A stretch of 64,000 nt of DNA from Pyxicephalus adspersus (GCF_032062135.1 NC_092862.1:47180074-47244073), one strand, 5' to 3'. Positions 13,645 to 25,835 are shown, counted from the stretch's first letter. Translations and numbers: made by a program. Notes: generated by a model not told the origin, from the letters alone.

Positions 13645-13725
13645 AATTAATTTTGCTGGATTACCCAGGTTCACTGATGATAATCTATATTCTTCAGCCT
13701 TGGAGGGCTTTAATAAATCAGGCCC
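13645..13725. mobile_element. Palindromic MITE, GGGCCTGATTTATTAA family, right half only
   Basis: TTGCTGGATTACCCAGGTTC, then CAGCCTTGGAGGGC and the end TTTAATAAATCAGGCCC. The left half is missing, probably lost by deletion. Confidence 0.7.
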
Positions 13726-14818
13726 AATGTCACAAAATCAACAGCTAGTTCAAAAACACAAGGTTTTTTTTTTTTTTTAAAGGCCCAGTAAATACACTCG
13801 TCACACTTCAAAGCTCAAATGAAAGGAATGGCTAACAAGCTACGTGAAGTGGACACAAATGGCATGTAAGACCATTTAAAATACCACTACTTCTCTTTGT
13901 TTTTGCTATTTCAAAAATACACACACCAATTCTATTGTGTTGACATATCTAATGCATCCATCAACCTATGTGGTGTGCCAAGAGTTTTACCTTGCAGTAT
14001 CTATGTTTAATGACAAGCAGTTCAAATACCTTTGCTGAAAAAGTGGTAACAAGTTCATTCAGCCTAGTACAGGCAGATACATTGCATATAACTTTATTTG
14101 TACACATATATATATATGTAAAGATCAGTCTGGTAGGGACCAATATGTTTCCAAATAGAGAGCGGATACATAAGTGTCAATTAAACTTGGGGGAAGGGGG
14201 GCGGGGGGAGCTAGCTACTTTATATCTAAGCTGTTCATTTAGTACAAATTATGTTTCATTGAACAACAAAAACTATAGAGGCATGAGCTGTATTTAAAAA
14301 ATGTTGTTAATATTTAGTATTCTTTGGAATATGCCTTCTATCATCCATGATGTGTTTACAGCTTTATGTTTTGCAACAAATATACAAAAACATTAGGCTA
14401 AGCTTGCATGCTGTAAAAATGGGTCTACCTCACATTGCCCCGAATTCTCAGGTAGTCAAAGCAAGGCCGACCCATCCACTTCTCTAAAGATCTCACTGAT
14501 TTTCTTAGCCAGAACAGGATAGGAAGCACAAAGAAGGAGTTGTTACTATAGAGAACATCAGGTACTACAATAATGTTTAAAATGATGCCAACACTTACCA
14601 TGGTCATACAGTACGTATTTTAATTATTAATGCATTGTAGAGGAATGAGGCAATGTGGTAATTAGAATGTACAATTGCAATCGGGATGAGGTAGTGTGAA
14701 AAGGGGAAGGTACCGCACAGCATGCTTCTTGGATCCTGGACTGGGGTGCTCTGGCTACTGGCTTTGGTCTGTCAATCTGCCTGCCACTTGTGGAGAAGGA
14801 TAGACTTAGAGACACAAG
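13726..14818. other. AT-rich intergenic DNA
   Basis: Contains a G-rich patch (about 14189-14210) and chance frames. No gene recognised. Confidence 0.5.
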
Positions 14819-15041
14819 GGGCCTGATTTATTAAAGCTCCCTAAGTCTGGAGCATATAGACTATTATAAGAGAACCTGGGTGAACCAACAAACCTGGAAT
14901 GTATTTCTTCAAACTCATTTGCTATTATTTGGCAAATGTTTTCAATCCCGAATAAGATCCAGTCCAGTTTTTCTGGATCACCTAGGTTCGACCATAATAG
15001 TCAATGTTCTCCTGTCTAAGAAAGCTTTAAAAAATCAGGCT
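14819..15041. mobile_element. Palindromic MITE, GGGCCTGATTTATTAA family, full-length diverged copy
   Basis: Starts GGCCTGATTTATTAAAGC and ends AAAAATCAGGC. The middle keeps CAACAAACCTGGAATG and CTGGATCACCTAGGTTC. It is more diverged than the 40543 copy. Confidence 0.75.
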
Positions 15042-17773
15042 TAGTGATTTCAACTGGTTGAACTAGTCTGAAAGTCTATGCTGTAGATGATTTCTCCTTT
15101 TCTGCTCTTTATAATGTCCACAGAGAAAGTAAGCACTGGAGTTAAAATGTAGGAATGTTCCAGAAAGATAAAATTAGTATGGCTGTGATATTATGGAAGG
15201 TAAAGAAGTTTGGAGAAACGTGAGGTTAAAAAGATTTGTTGTGTGGCATGTACAAAATGTACAAATGGCTTCTTAAGCAGAATAACAAAGAAATGCAAAG
15301 GCAATAATTTGTTAACAGCATTTAGGGTGTTTACTTAGCAAACTAAATTATCTTGTTACAAGGGATATTTCACTTAGCTTTATGAATGAGGTAAAGCCAC
15401 GCTGACTTTAGCCATAAAAACCTGTACAAGCAAAAATAATTTTTTTTTACATTTGCTTGCACATGGCTGGCTATTTTTTAAGTTAAATTTATCCATTGCA
15501 GAGTGCAAATTCAGTTTGCTAAGTGAACAGCTTAAATGCCTTTAGAAAACTGTCCCAATAACAATCAAGTATACCCAAGGACATGTCATGTTAGCAACCC
15601 TGACAGTATCAGAAATGCCATGTGGCCACTTCTTTGTTTCTTTGGAGTTGCTCCTTTGTTAGGAATGATAGCAGGATGTCATTTTGTTCCTTCTCTTGAG
15701 GAAGCAGTGGCAAGAGGAAGTCTGTAATGGGTGATTCTGCTGCCAAATCAACTGTGTAACACACTGTTAGACTGCACTCACAAATACACACCCTGACACA
15801 CTTTAACATAAACACACACAGTAATACACACTTTATTGAAATTACACAATGGTAACACACACGCACTAACACATACAGTAACACACATTAACAAATACAC
15901 ACTAACACATACACAGTAAAACAAACACCAACACCACACCCACATATCTTGTCAGAGATTCTTCTAATAAGCCCACAGTGTCCTCTTTTGAGTCTCCTTA
16001 CAACAGCTGCTTCTTCTTCTGCCCAACCGGGTCAACTGTAAAGCCTTTGCGTAAGTCAACGTTCATGGGGCTGAGTTGCAAGTAGGCCAGCAGAAATACA
16101 GAGAAGTGCAGGAGAGCCTAGAAAATATTGCTCTCTGTGGCCAATAGTCACACTCCCTCTTTGCACTAAAAATCTACTGTTAGCACTATGAGATCAGCGC
16201 TGGGTATGGGTGGGCACAGTGTCAGCAAAAGCCCAGTATTGTACTGTATGAGCACTGATGTTTGCTGCAATGCTGATCAATGCTGGCTACCTTCTCACCT
16301 TTTTTGGCCAGCTATAAGAGAGCAACTGCCTGGAAAGGTTTACAAGAGTACAGGGAGATTTAATTCTGCAGACTCCTCTAGAAGGTAGAAGGCCCTTGAA
16401 AGACTTCAGTGCCCTTGGCCAATAGTCTGTTTGCCTACCCCGAACACTGGCTCTGCCTATAGCTAATAGAATTCCAATTATGGGGGTTTTGAGGGACAAC
16501 AATTTCAAGAAATGCAAATAATAAATCTGCAGGACCCAATTTTCTTAGTAAATAGGTAAAAACCAACTATAAATAATTTTCAGCAGGAAGTTAAAACCAT
16601 CAAGTCTACTGTAGTTCAGCCATGCTACAGTATTTTTTATAACTAATACCAGACTTTATGTAATAAAAAAAATACACATCTATCCCTGATATACAAAAAA
16701 TACACAGAACAGGGACAAATGTTAAAAATACTCTCATACATAATGATAGGGTGAATTACCCTATTTAGTACCAAGAAAGCACATTAGGCATAAAATGGCA
16801 TTTTTCATCCATTAAAATGAATATAGTTACAATTTAATGATAAAGATTACCCATAAGATTTTGAGTTGCACAGCAAGATATAAAGTTATAAAAGGAAACA
16901 GTAGAGTTCACTTTAACAATATTTAACAATACCTCTGTACCTTTTTAAATAAATTATTTATCTTTATTTATATCATTAATATTAGCATTGTTATTATAAA
17001 GAATCTTTATAATAGAAAACATCAAAAGGCTGACATTCTGACAAATGGGCCAGTGATGCAAATCTACATTGAATAAATATGAAATGTAGCAAAAATACAT
17101 TTTTTCATGCACTTCACTTAATTTCCATTTATAGAAATTAAATTCTATGGTAGCTAGCAAAAAAGATTCCTAAATATACTATATATTCTGCATTTCAAGT
17201 CTGCTTGTTGTAAGCAAGATTGCATGCCATTATTAAAATACTGCAAGAGGTAAAAAAACAGGAAACCAAAAAAAACCCTAAAAATAACAAAAATACATTT
17301 TGGTGCATGTGATATAGTTGAATGTAAACATTTCCTTTTTATTATTTTTAATAATATTGATGCTTTTAGGCATTTAATAACCATAACATCCAATAAAAAC
17401 AGTGTGTTACAGAAAATTTTAATTATTTGAAAATAAAATTCTAACAGTCCCACAAGAGCAAACTCTGACATCCCTTGTCTTTAAAACGTATTTGAATACT
17501 CTGCCTCTTTAAACTGCATTGGAATATTATGTTACCAAAGAAATGATAAAACCTCTAAAACAGTTTATTCAGAAAAAAATAAATCAGTTTATCACTATGA
17601 AGGCAGACTTGCTGCCTTAGCATTTCAGTAAGCCAAACTAAATCGCCATAACCAAGCAATTACTGACATGCCATCAGCAGGAAAAAATATCTACTGTAGC
17701 TAAAAATGAAGTGCACAGTTACTGTAAAAATAATCTGATTCATACTGAAAGTTAAAGATGGGCTATTTAACTG
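15042..17773. other. Downstream flank of TMEM200C; possible long 3' UTR in its upper part
   Basis: The CA-rich tract is described separately. 16.5-17.8 kb is very AT-rich with several AATAAA signals on the minus strand, so the TMEM200C 3' UTR may extend into it. No other gene seen. Confidence 0.4.
15760..15950. repeat. CA-rich low-complexity tract
   Basis: Imperfect words of the type CACTAACACATACAGTAACA dominate about 190 bp. They create cysteine/valine-rich spurious frames on the minus strand. Confidence 0.8.
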
Positions 17774-17779
17774 TTTATT
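17774..17779 (-). terminator. First AATAAA polyadenylation signal downstream of TMEM200C
   Basis: TTTATT on the plus strand reads AATAAA on the minus strand, about 165 nt past the TMEM200C stop codon. AATAAA is common by chance in AT-rich DNA. Further copies lie at about 17562 and in 16.9-17.0 kb, so the true 3' end may be more distal. Confidence 0.25.
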
Positions 17780-17941
17780 ATTACAGTTTGGTTTCAGTCA
17801 TACATACAGGTACAATCAGGTGTTGGTGATGGTTATCAATACGTACTAAAACTGTTGACACTGCAGATCTTTGGATATTGGCAAGTTCCCTGTAATACAG
17901 CATGTTCCAGAACAAACTATGGACAAATCCTAAAGTGTGCC

Positions 17942-19582
17942 TTAAATACTTGTGTTATCTATATCATCACCACCATCATCATCAGACTTAGCACGAGACC
18001 TGGAAAGCATCAACAATTTTTCTTTATTAGTGTACTGCTTCTGTTCAACGTGTTGTTCTGTGCTGGTATCTTCTGAAGGAATTTCAATGTCTATAGCCTC
18101 TGTTTCCTCACAGTCTTGAGTTTTATTGGCTGAGGTGTCTATAGACTCAAAGGAGGTTCCTGCCTCCTCAAGATGAATGTAGCCCTTATTGCTTGATTGG
18201 TCAGACCCTGAACTTTGGGAATCTCTTCTTATCAATGGCGCTGTAGTTAGAGAATCCTTAAGAACAACAGGTTTTGTTTTGCCAAATGGAGAACCTCTCA
18301 CCAAAAGGCTACAGTCTAAGTCTGTGCTGCTTAATGACTGGCTACCCAAATCTGAGAGTGGCCCAGGTGACATCGGTCTCCTGAAGTCAGGCAGACAACT
18401 TGTGCTCTGGCGCCTTAAAGGTAATTTTCTATGAGTTTGGGGAATTTCCCAGTTTAAGTCTGCATGGCTAAAATTAGTCAAACTTAATTCAATCTCTCCC
18501 TTAGATACTTCTTTGGCACTTTTATTCCCTTCCCCTTGGTCTTCTTTCTTCTCCAACAGACAGCTATCTAAGTTGACAATAGGTAGCGTGAAAGCACTAA
18601 GGGAATGACCAACTATGGAACATGTACTGTTCCTACCCCATTCTAGGTCAGGTGATTCGGATAGGGAATCATTACTTTCATCCCCCCCTGAAACTCTGTC
18701 AAATGGTAAAGCAGAGTTGGACCTCTCCCTGTAAATACTGTATACCTCCTCATTCAGGTTCATGTGCTCAGCCTGGTGTCGGTATACCTTAGGAGAAGAC
18801 GTCCTTGCTTCCCTTAGATTAGGAGGAGAGAAAGAAATTGGTCCACCAAGAGCAGAATGCCATGAACTCTTGGCCAACATTGCAGCCCCAAATGTGTCAC
18901 CACCTTTTACATCCATGCTTCGAGATTGCACATAATTAACAAACCCATTTAGAGGTGCTCCATCTTTAGATTTCATGCCATGAACATCAATCACTGTAGA
19001 GTAGAGATCCCTCAGGTTGATGATCTTTGTTTTCTTGTCTCTGTTTTCATGAAGAACTGCATTAGCACAAATAAATAGAAATATTCCAATGCCCATTATT
19101 AGAGGACCAAAAACTTTAAGATTATCCGAGTGCAAGTATCTAGAAAACAGACTTGCAAGAAATCCAGGTGATGTTTTTTGCTGAAGGCTTCTTGTTGAGT
19201 TTGTGTCACTTACTTTGAAGGCATTCTGATTAGTTCCTTGACTGTTGTGATGGCTCCATGATTGGCTTGAATTTGCACTGATAACATTGATATCACCTGA
19301 TGAGAGTTTGGCTTGATTTGTCCCTGGACTGCCATGATAAACAGAACTACTTTTTGGCCAATATCCCATAACAGCCATTGCTATTCCAACCAAAAGTACT
19401 AAGATTCCACATAGGGCAATTAATCCAGAGACAGAGCAAAGTTTAAGTTTGCCTTTTACAACCACCACATCATTCTTGCGCTTCTTTTTTGCTTTCCGCT
19501 TTCTCTTCGGAGCTTGGCTTTTGGGTCTGAGAGGATCTTGTTTACGTGCAGAGATCCTCAACAGACCTCCAGTGGCAATCAT
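17942..19582 (-). CDS. TMEM200C: TMEM200C, two-pass transmembrane protein, complete coding sequence in a single exon (546 aa)
   Basis: Seen: an uninterrupted 546-codon frame, far longer than any other in the window, ending in TAA. The N-terminus MIATGGLLRISARKQDPLRP is the signature I recognise for vertebrate TMEM200C; TMEM200A shares only the first few residues. A strongly basic stretch (about residues 21-36) precedes hydrophobic segment 1 (about 51-73, ending GYW). A Ser/Asn-rich loop with N-glycosylation sequons at N104 and N128 follows, then hydrophobic segment 2 (about 157-176) and the conserved HENRDKKTKIINLRDLYSTV block. The long polar, Ser-rich tail carries a conserved NKEKLLML motif near the C-terminus. 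Known: the TMEM200 family are two-pass membrane proteins of unclear biochemical role; the human protein is somewhat longer (about 620 aa, from memory), with a loop richer in low-complexity sequence. Start choice: this ATG begins the conserved N-terminus and has G at -3. Inference: both termini face the cytoplasm. The coding exon shows no frameshift. Confidence 0.97.
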   Translation of the reverse strand: MIATGGLLRISARKQDPLRPKSQAPKRKRKAKKKRKNDVVVVKGKLKLCSVSGLIALCGILVLLVGIAMAVMGYWPKSSSVYHGSPGTNQAKLSSGDINVISANSSQSWSHHNSQGTNQNAFKVSDTNSTRSLQQKTSPGFLASLFSRYLHSDNLKVFGPLIMGIGIFLFICANAVLHENRDKKTKIINLRDLYSTVIDVHGMKSKDGAPLNGFVNYVQSRSMDVKGGDTFGAAMLAKSSWHSALGGPISFSPPNLREARTSSPKVYRHQAEHMNLNEEVYSIYRERSNSALPFDRVSGGDESNDSLSESPDLEWGRNSTCSIVGHSLSAFTLPIVNLDSCLLEKKEDQGEGNKSAKEVSKGEIELSLTNFSHADLNWEIPQTHRKLPLRRQSTSCLPDFRRPMSPGPLSDLGSQSLSSTDLDCSLLVRGSPFGKTKPVVLKDSLTTAPLIRRDSQSSGSDQSSNKGYIHLEEAGTSFESIDTSANKTQDCEETEAIDIEIPSEDTSTEQHVEQKQYTNKEKLLMLSRSRAKSDDDGGDDIDNTSI

Positions 19583-19640
19583 GCCGACTTCAAACTGCCA
19601 CGCAATTCACTCCAGCTCCTGTGCAATTAAAAAGAGAAGA
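19583..19640 (-). promoter_or_regulatory. TMEM200C: Predicted splice acceptor and 36-nt 5' UTR of the TMEM200C coding exon
   Basis: On the minus strand a pyrimidine-rich run (CTTCTCTTTTTAATTGCACAG) ends in AG at 19620-19619. Splicing there leaves 36 nt of untranslated exon before the ATG at 19582. This implies at least one upstream non-coding exon, as in the paralogue TMEM200A, whose 5' UTR is spread over distant exons. There is no TATA-like or CpG-rich promoter right upstream of the coding exon, which fits a remote promoter. Splice-site strength was judged by eye only. Confidence 0.6.
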
Positions 19641-20024
19641 CAAATTTAAAACAGATTTAAACACATATTTTCCAAGTATGATAATGTCACAATCAATGGG
19701 GTATTTATCTAATGCCACAGCCATATAAAGCCCTTAGAGCATATATTAAATGAGTTTACAGTACATAAACTTGTACACCAACTTCTGCAAGTAGGACGCT
19801 CATTCAGTAAAAAGAATTGTTCTCTTCCAAGGGATATGTAATATTGTTCGGTAAATGTGGAGAAAATTAATTTGTGAAGTATAACTAACATGAGGAAATC
19901 TAAAGACACCAGTAATTATGCTTGTATCTGATGTGGATGATTGAAGTCAGCAGAGTTTCACTTGATTCCCCAAGCTACCTGAACTGCTTATATCCCTTTC
20001 ATAAATCTACCCAGCTGGTAGGTT

Positions 20025-20136
20025 GGATGCCACCACACCATTCTGTATACAAAAACCTGTTTGATCTTGGTAGCTAAGCAGATTTGGGGCTGGTTACCCT
20101 GGATAAGAGCCCAAAAAGATCAGGTGGTGTAAGTTA
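20025..20136 (+). pseudogene. 5S rRNA-derived pseudogene (or 5S-headed SINE remnant)
   Basis: About 112 bp align by eye over nearly the full length of vertebrate 5S rRNA: GCCACCACACCA near the start, then TTGATCTTGG and TAGCTAAGCAG (A-box region, 20071-20081), GGGGCTGGTTA, GGATAAGAGCC (C-box region, usually GGATGGGAGACC) and CAGGTGGTGTAAG at the end. Several substitutions and indels, including in the C-box, make it non-functional. It could be a dispersed 5S retropseudogene or the head of a SINE3-type element. No obvious LINE-like tail follows. Confidence 0.7.
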
Positions 20137-21108
20137 CAGTAAGTCCTTACAAACGTCAGTAATACTAAACATACATCAATATAAACCTAAAAGAGTTTCC
20201 ACTCTCTCCATATGCTCTCCAAGGAAAATAAATGTTTGGTTATACAAACATTTGGTTTGTACTGAAAAAAAGTGGAGCTGCATTATTTGCTTGTAACAAA
20301 TAAACTGTAAAAGGAATCATTTCGGTTGAGGTGATACAAAGTACCAAACTGTTAACATTTGATGTAGTAAATGAGGTAGTAAATGTCGTTACAATAAATT
20401 CTCTTTTCTCCAAACATTTATAAAACTTTTTCATCTATTCGACATGTATTCAAATCGGTAATAGTATAATAACATCAGCATTCACTTCATTTGTGTAAAT
20501 ATACAAATAATTATGGATAATATATTAATATGATATGTGTAAGTTTAAAGTAGAATGACAGAGCTATCGCAGATACAATTGTTCTCAATAAAAATAAACT
20601 TAAATATTCTGTTTTTTTTTTTTTCGTTATGTCTACAACTCTCAAGCAATAATTTCACCTATGTACAGGTAAGAATGGGTACTGTATCTGAACATAGCAT
20701 CTAAAATCTGTCTGCTGGATTTTGGCAGTCTACAGACTCCAACCTACAACATTAGTTTAAAGAAGAGAATAGCTGAGAATAAAACACAGCACATCTAAGA
20801 AAACCCAACAGTAAATTGGTTTCTAAAGCATATAAAAACCTTCCTCTTGAGCTAGGTAACAATGAAAGGTACTAAATGGCGGCCAGAATGGACTTATACC
20901 AGTAGAACACTGGAAGTCAAAGGGACACAGAAACCTTGTGCCTTATATTACATTTTGCTGTGTGATAAGCCCTTCAAGGATGGCAGAAATTCATTTTCTA
21001 CCTTAATGTACTTTTAGATTTCTCATGGGAGAGCTTGCAAGTTAATGACCACTCCCTGTAATGAAATCTGCAAAGTGAACAACTGTAAAGATTGTTTTAA
21101 ACAGAAAA

Positions 21109-21111
<3 letters not shown>

Positions 21112-21162
<51 letters not shown>
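21112..21162. repeat. (TA)n(CA)n compound microsatellite
   Basis: About 35 bp of TA followed by 16 bp of CA, the complement arrangement of the 9183 repeat. Confidence 0.95.
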
Positions 21163-21270
21163 TGTAAAAACTATAGCAGAGAGGCTTAATCAGCCGTTTC
21201 GCAGAAAGCCATCTTACGCAAAGTGAACTGCAAGGTTCATTGCTAGGTTTTCTTTACTCCCCATCACCGA

Positions 21271-21284
21271 GTTGCCATAGTAAC
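21271..21284. promoter_or_regulatory. RFX X-box-like motif, 1.7 kb upstream of TMEM200C
   Basis: GTTGCCATAGTAAC fits the palindromic RFX X-box (GTNRCC, 0-3 nt, RGNAAC). It sits in about 200 bp of non-repetitive sequence with several CpGs (21175-21420), unlike the AT-rich surroundings. Function is inferred from the motif alone. Confidence 0.3.
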
Positions 21285-24200
21285 CAGCAATGACCTGTAT
21301 CTAGTGTCAGACACATACAGTACATTGTAGCTCTGTTTATTGTCTGCGGCTTCTGACAATGCTTTTAATGTGGCTGCCCTGTTACCAGTCTACCAGCTCT
21401 ACTATTAGCTTTAAAATAAAATTGTAAACTTTTATATTCGCTTTAAAATAAAAATGTAATATCATTTTTTTCCTTGACTGTCTGAAGACTCCCCCTCTCT
21501 CTCTCTTTCTATATCATATGTTTATAATGATCTTGTTGTACTGCTGTATAATGTTAATAATAATAAATTTCATGTTTTTATTATAAAATACAGGCAATAA
21601 GGTGCAATAAACGAATGGAAAGGAGAGTACTGTCACCAAAACGAGCAAAGCACAAACCTAAATTATAAAGAATCATTTGTGCTTTATAAATATGTTACAA
21701 TCAATTCATGTGTTTATATATACAAACAGCCAATAGCATTTGCGAAAACAATAGCGGAGGGAGACAATCAACAGCATTTTTGAGGTATACAGAAATACAG
21801 CATATTTAAAGGTCCGCAAATTTAAGCTTGAAATAGTTGTATTTGAATCTACATTATTCAAGTTAAAGTTCTGTATTCTTTAAATTTAAGATTGTGATTA
21901 GTCACCACAATCCATATAATATATTACATGGCTTTTTGAAATTTGGAAAAAAACATTCAATAACTTGTTTCTTTATATTTGCTTGGATAGTAACATGGGC
22001 ATGCAGTGAGCATCTCTTGAAAGTAGAGGACAAGGTTCTTAAGAGCACGCCAAAACAAAATTTAAAAAGAATGTGTATTAGGGAAGTATGAAATTTTAGA
22101 TAAAAACATTTGGTATTTTCATATGCATCCAGCTCTTGGTTACTTTTCACATTTTCCAGGTTAATCTGTTTACAATGGTAAAGTGTTGGTATTGAGAGCT
22201 TGATGGTAGTTGGTATTGATACTCCTCACCTTACTAGTATTAGATAAATGTATGTTTTTGAGCCGCCTCTAAATATAAAACATAAAATGTATAAATGACA
22301 GGAAAGAAGGAGGTTTGAGGCTCATAGCTTTTTGGTGCAAAATTAAATTATGTATTATTTATATATTCATTTCATACATAATTTTAGTAAGAATATATAC
22401 AGTATTCTCCCTCTTTTCTGGTAACATTTCACAGGACAGGGGTTTTTCATACTACACATTACTGCTCCTAGCAAAATAAAATTTCGAAAGTGACTTTATC
22501 GTGTCGTGTAAAACTCTGACGGGTTTCACCTCGATGGGCTGTTAGAGCTTGTTACAAATCAGCTGTGATCACAATCACAGCTCAGCTTGTTTGGTGCAAA
22601 ATGTCCAACTGTTAGTATTGTACAACTGTGGTGCAATAGTTGAATCACGTTTCACAAAGTAAGATTTTCATTGTTCCATAAGTTATTCTAAGATTTTTTC
22701 ATGCAAAAATTTACTGAAAGAAACAAAATCTATTAAAAATTTTCAAAATTTGAGCACAAAGCATAAAACATTAAAATGCAAGTCGAGATAGCACAGGCCA
22801 AGGTATCGATAATTATAGTATATATCCCCAAAGAGTAATTACAATACTTCAATTTAATTGTTCTCTATGCTCCCCAACTCTGCAACTACAATGGAATATG
22901 AACAAATTCTGAAGGTAATATTTACTTACAAAAATTTTTTTTAATCCTTATTAAAGTTTAATACCTCAAATACAAAACTTAATGATTACCCCTCATTGCC
23001 TTACCTACAGACAGTTCAATAAAAGGTTTCAATCAACTTTTGTTACATTTAGGCAATGCTGGAATAAAAGAACAGCAGTACTTTACAATGCAAAAACTTA
23101 AGTGATTCTGGTAAAAAATACAATTAACCTGAGACCTGCAGCAGCCTCCCAAACCCTACTGCCACAACTACATGGCTGCACAGTACTGTTGGCCAATGAG
23201 ACTGGATATTATACCTTTGTAAAGGAAAGTTTAGATGTTGTTTTATGATATGGCTATATATCCCTTAGCAGCAAGGGACATATGTATAAGTATTTTTATA
23301 TGTCCTGAGATACTTTGAATAGGCTGGTTGAGGAGTGCAATGTTGGCATTTTAGGTAATATGCATGTTAGTGACTCGATAAATAAACAGGTATACTTATG
23401 TCTAATGTTTGTCTTGCAACCCCAGGGTACAGTATATGTTACACTGTATCCTGTAGACCAAAGTGTGCAATGTGTTCTCTAGCATATATAGAAAAGTTTA
23501 ATTCTCCCATAAAATAAACGTCTTGTTACCTGTAGTTCTGCTTCTATTTCAGCTTTTCAGAGTACATTTCTGATAAGGGTCAGTTTACTCAGCAATACAT
23601 TTGTCATTACATACGATACCACAGTGATACATACATAGTTTTTAGTAGAGGATCCAAGGCATATTTTGGTAATATTGCTTCCAAAACTGATTTATGTTTA
23701 TATGGAATTGAAAGATAAAAATGCATAAAAAACACTGTTTTTCTACTTTAATGATTGTCTACAAAAACTCTCTCTTTTCCTTGTTTAATGTGCCACTAAG
23801 AAGATTAATTTCGAACATAAACTTAAATGAAAAAAAATTTAAAGAGGCTGTAAAAATAGAAAATAAGATAAAAAATGGCAGAAAAATGATGATGGGGAAA
23901 AGGGTAAAGGTGTTAATTAGGGCTTCTGGATGCCTACTATGCACAGCTAGGCATCCAGGATCATCTTCAGGCAAAAGCGCCAGGTATTTGCAGGCATTTT
24001 CCCAACCCCAATACAATAATTTCTAGGCTTCTTAAAAAGCTTACTTATATATAAAATAAAAAAAAACAAACAAACTAGGCACTAGACATTTAAAAAAAAA
24101 GTCTAAAAACACTTTTACAGGCAATTGCAAATGCCCTTACAAGTCTTTTAGGTGTTTTTACACACTTCCTATTCAGGTCTATGGAGGTGGCAAAGGTGGC

Positions 24201-24440
24201 AAACCACCCCAGATGCTGCTTTGAGCATCCAGAAAACTGTATGGAAATGTTGTCACCTCCTCAAATGAAAAATAATAAATGGATCTATTCGATACATTTT
24301 ACAGTAAAACTGCTAAAAAAAAGTTTGAATAAACCTCAGGTCTGAGCAAGCCGTCAACATATATGCATATGAATGAAACATAGTGGATTCAAATGAACAC
24401 TGTTACTTTGTAGCACTGCAGTCTGTCACATCTGATAAAA

Positions 24441-25835
24441 GGTATATAAACACTGTGTCAAGATGCATTGTTTACACAGCAACATATAAGATATAAGGAC
24501 CCTCTTACAATCAATTTAAGGTTGCCACCTCCCTATGAAATTTAAACATCTCTTTCAAGTGAAGAACGAAAGAGACCTATGGCTTTTCCAAAGTGGAGTT
24601 CAGTGGCACATGAGGCCAATCAGATAAAACATTAAAACATTTATTCAAAACTCATTAGGAACAGAATTATTCAAATGCATAGTCAAGACAGGACATCAAT
24701 AAATGTCAGGGATTCTACCAACAGGAAAAGGAGAGAGACCTCCAATGGCAATGTACATTATAAAGCCACAAGTCAGGGATACGTTAAGTGCATTTGTTGG
24801 AAGTGAATGCATTTGAAAACAAAGCAAACAGTGAATAGTGCAACAATTCTTAATCATAGTGACAGCAACTATATACAGATATATACAATAGGCAAAAGTA
24901 TCAAGAACAGGATTTCATAGAGTAAGTGGCCAGAGTACGAGCAAGGATTTAGGCACAAGATTTCAGGTCCAATGCTAAGGCAGTTAGAGGCTTTTGAAGG
25001 CAGAACATATAGCCCCTGATTCATCAAGCAAAATCGGATTATCGGTCGCGCATTCGTATTAGCGATCCGGAATCGTGCGCGATCGCGCTATTCACGACCC
25101 CTATTGCGCATGGCAGAAATCTGGCCGGCAGATTCAGGATGCGAGTGTACGCGCGCACTCGAGTCCCGGACCGCGGTAATCCGCGATCGCGGGTCGCGCG
25201 TATTATCGCGCTTCCAGCGATCGCGGATTTCAATGATGAATCAGGGGCCTAGTCCTGCCAATTAGGAACCACAGGGGTTGCCAAACCAGAATGTGACTCT
25301 GCAGCAAGCCACCTGCTGGATGCCTGTGGAATCACATGCAAAGTGTGCTAAACCACAGTGCCATCAGCAGGCAATATAGGTAGCTGCAGGGTTCCTGACA
25401 AGAAAAACATTTAGCACCACTTAGAACCAAATGAAGCACATAGTTTCATAATTCACAATAAGATAGATAAAGGTATTGATATGCAGAAATTCACAACATG
25501 TTTCACTGCAGAAACCTGCTTCTTAAGGGGGAATGCCACAAAGATTCCTTAAAACCATTGGACTGAGACTCTGCTTCAAAAACAGTTTGATGTACAGCCA
25601 ATTTTAATCTTAATCCAGCATAAAGGTGTATCCTCACCAGGGAGTGACCCAAAGCATTTCTTGCTATTACTTGTTTACCTCCAACAATGAGTAAGTATAA
25701 TCCCAAATTTAAGATAAACAGATCCTGCTTGTAGTAGCATGTCCCAGAGGTACGAACAGAAAAGTTTTATAAAAACTAAGGTATAGCCACCAGGTTTATA
25801 AACGGTGAGTCAAGATGCATTGTTTACAAAGCAAC
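24441..25835. repeat. 1.4-kb unit bounded by 43-bp direct repeats
   Basis: 24441-24483 and 25793-25835 match at 38 of 43 positions without gaps; the shared core is GTCAAGATGCATTGTTTAC. Between them lie 1.3 kb of unclassified sequence and the CpG-rich MITE at 25012. It may be an unclassified transposon with terminal direct repeats, or two relics of one shorter repeat. Confidence 0.5.
25012..25248. mobile_element. CpG-rich MITE with perfect 15-bp inverted ends (237 bp)
   Basis: GCCCCTGATTCATCA (25012-25026) and its exact complement (25234-25248) bound a body very dense in CG (repeated GCGATCGCG-like words) in an AT-rich region. TA lies on both outer sides, with one extra base on the right. It has no coding potential. 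Confidence 0.75.

Larger units (their letters stand above)
19641..24440. other. Upstream flank or putative 5' intron of TMEM200C
   Basis: Holds the 5S-like pseudogene, the TA/CA repeat and one X-box-like motif. 23.9-24.25 kb has a repeat-like segment (GGATGCC near 23930, TATTCAGGTCTATGGAGGTG near 24171) that I could not classify. Confidence 0.4.

Noticed and set aside
15609..15884. Cys/Val-rich minus-strand frame
   Set aside because: It lies in the CA-rich low-complexity tract.
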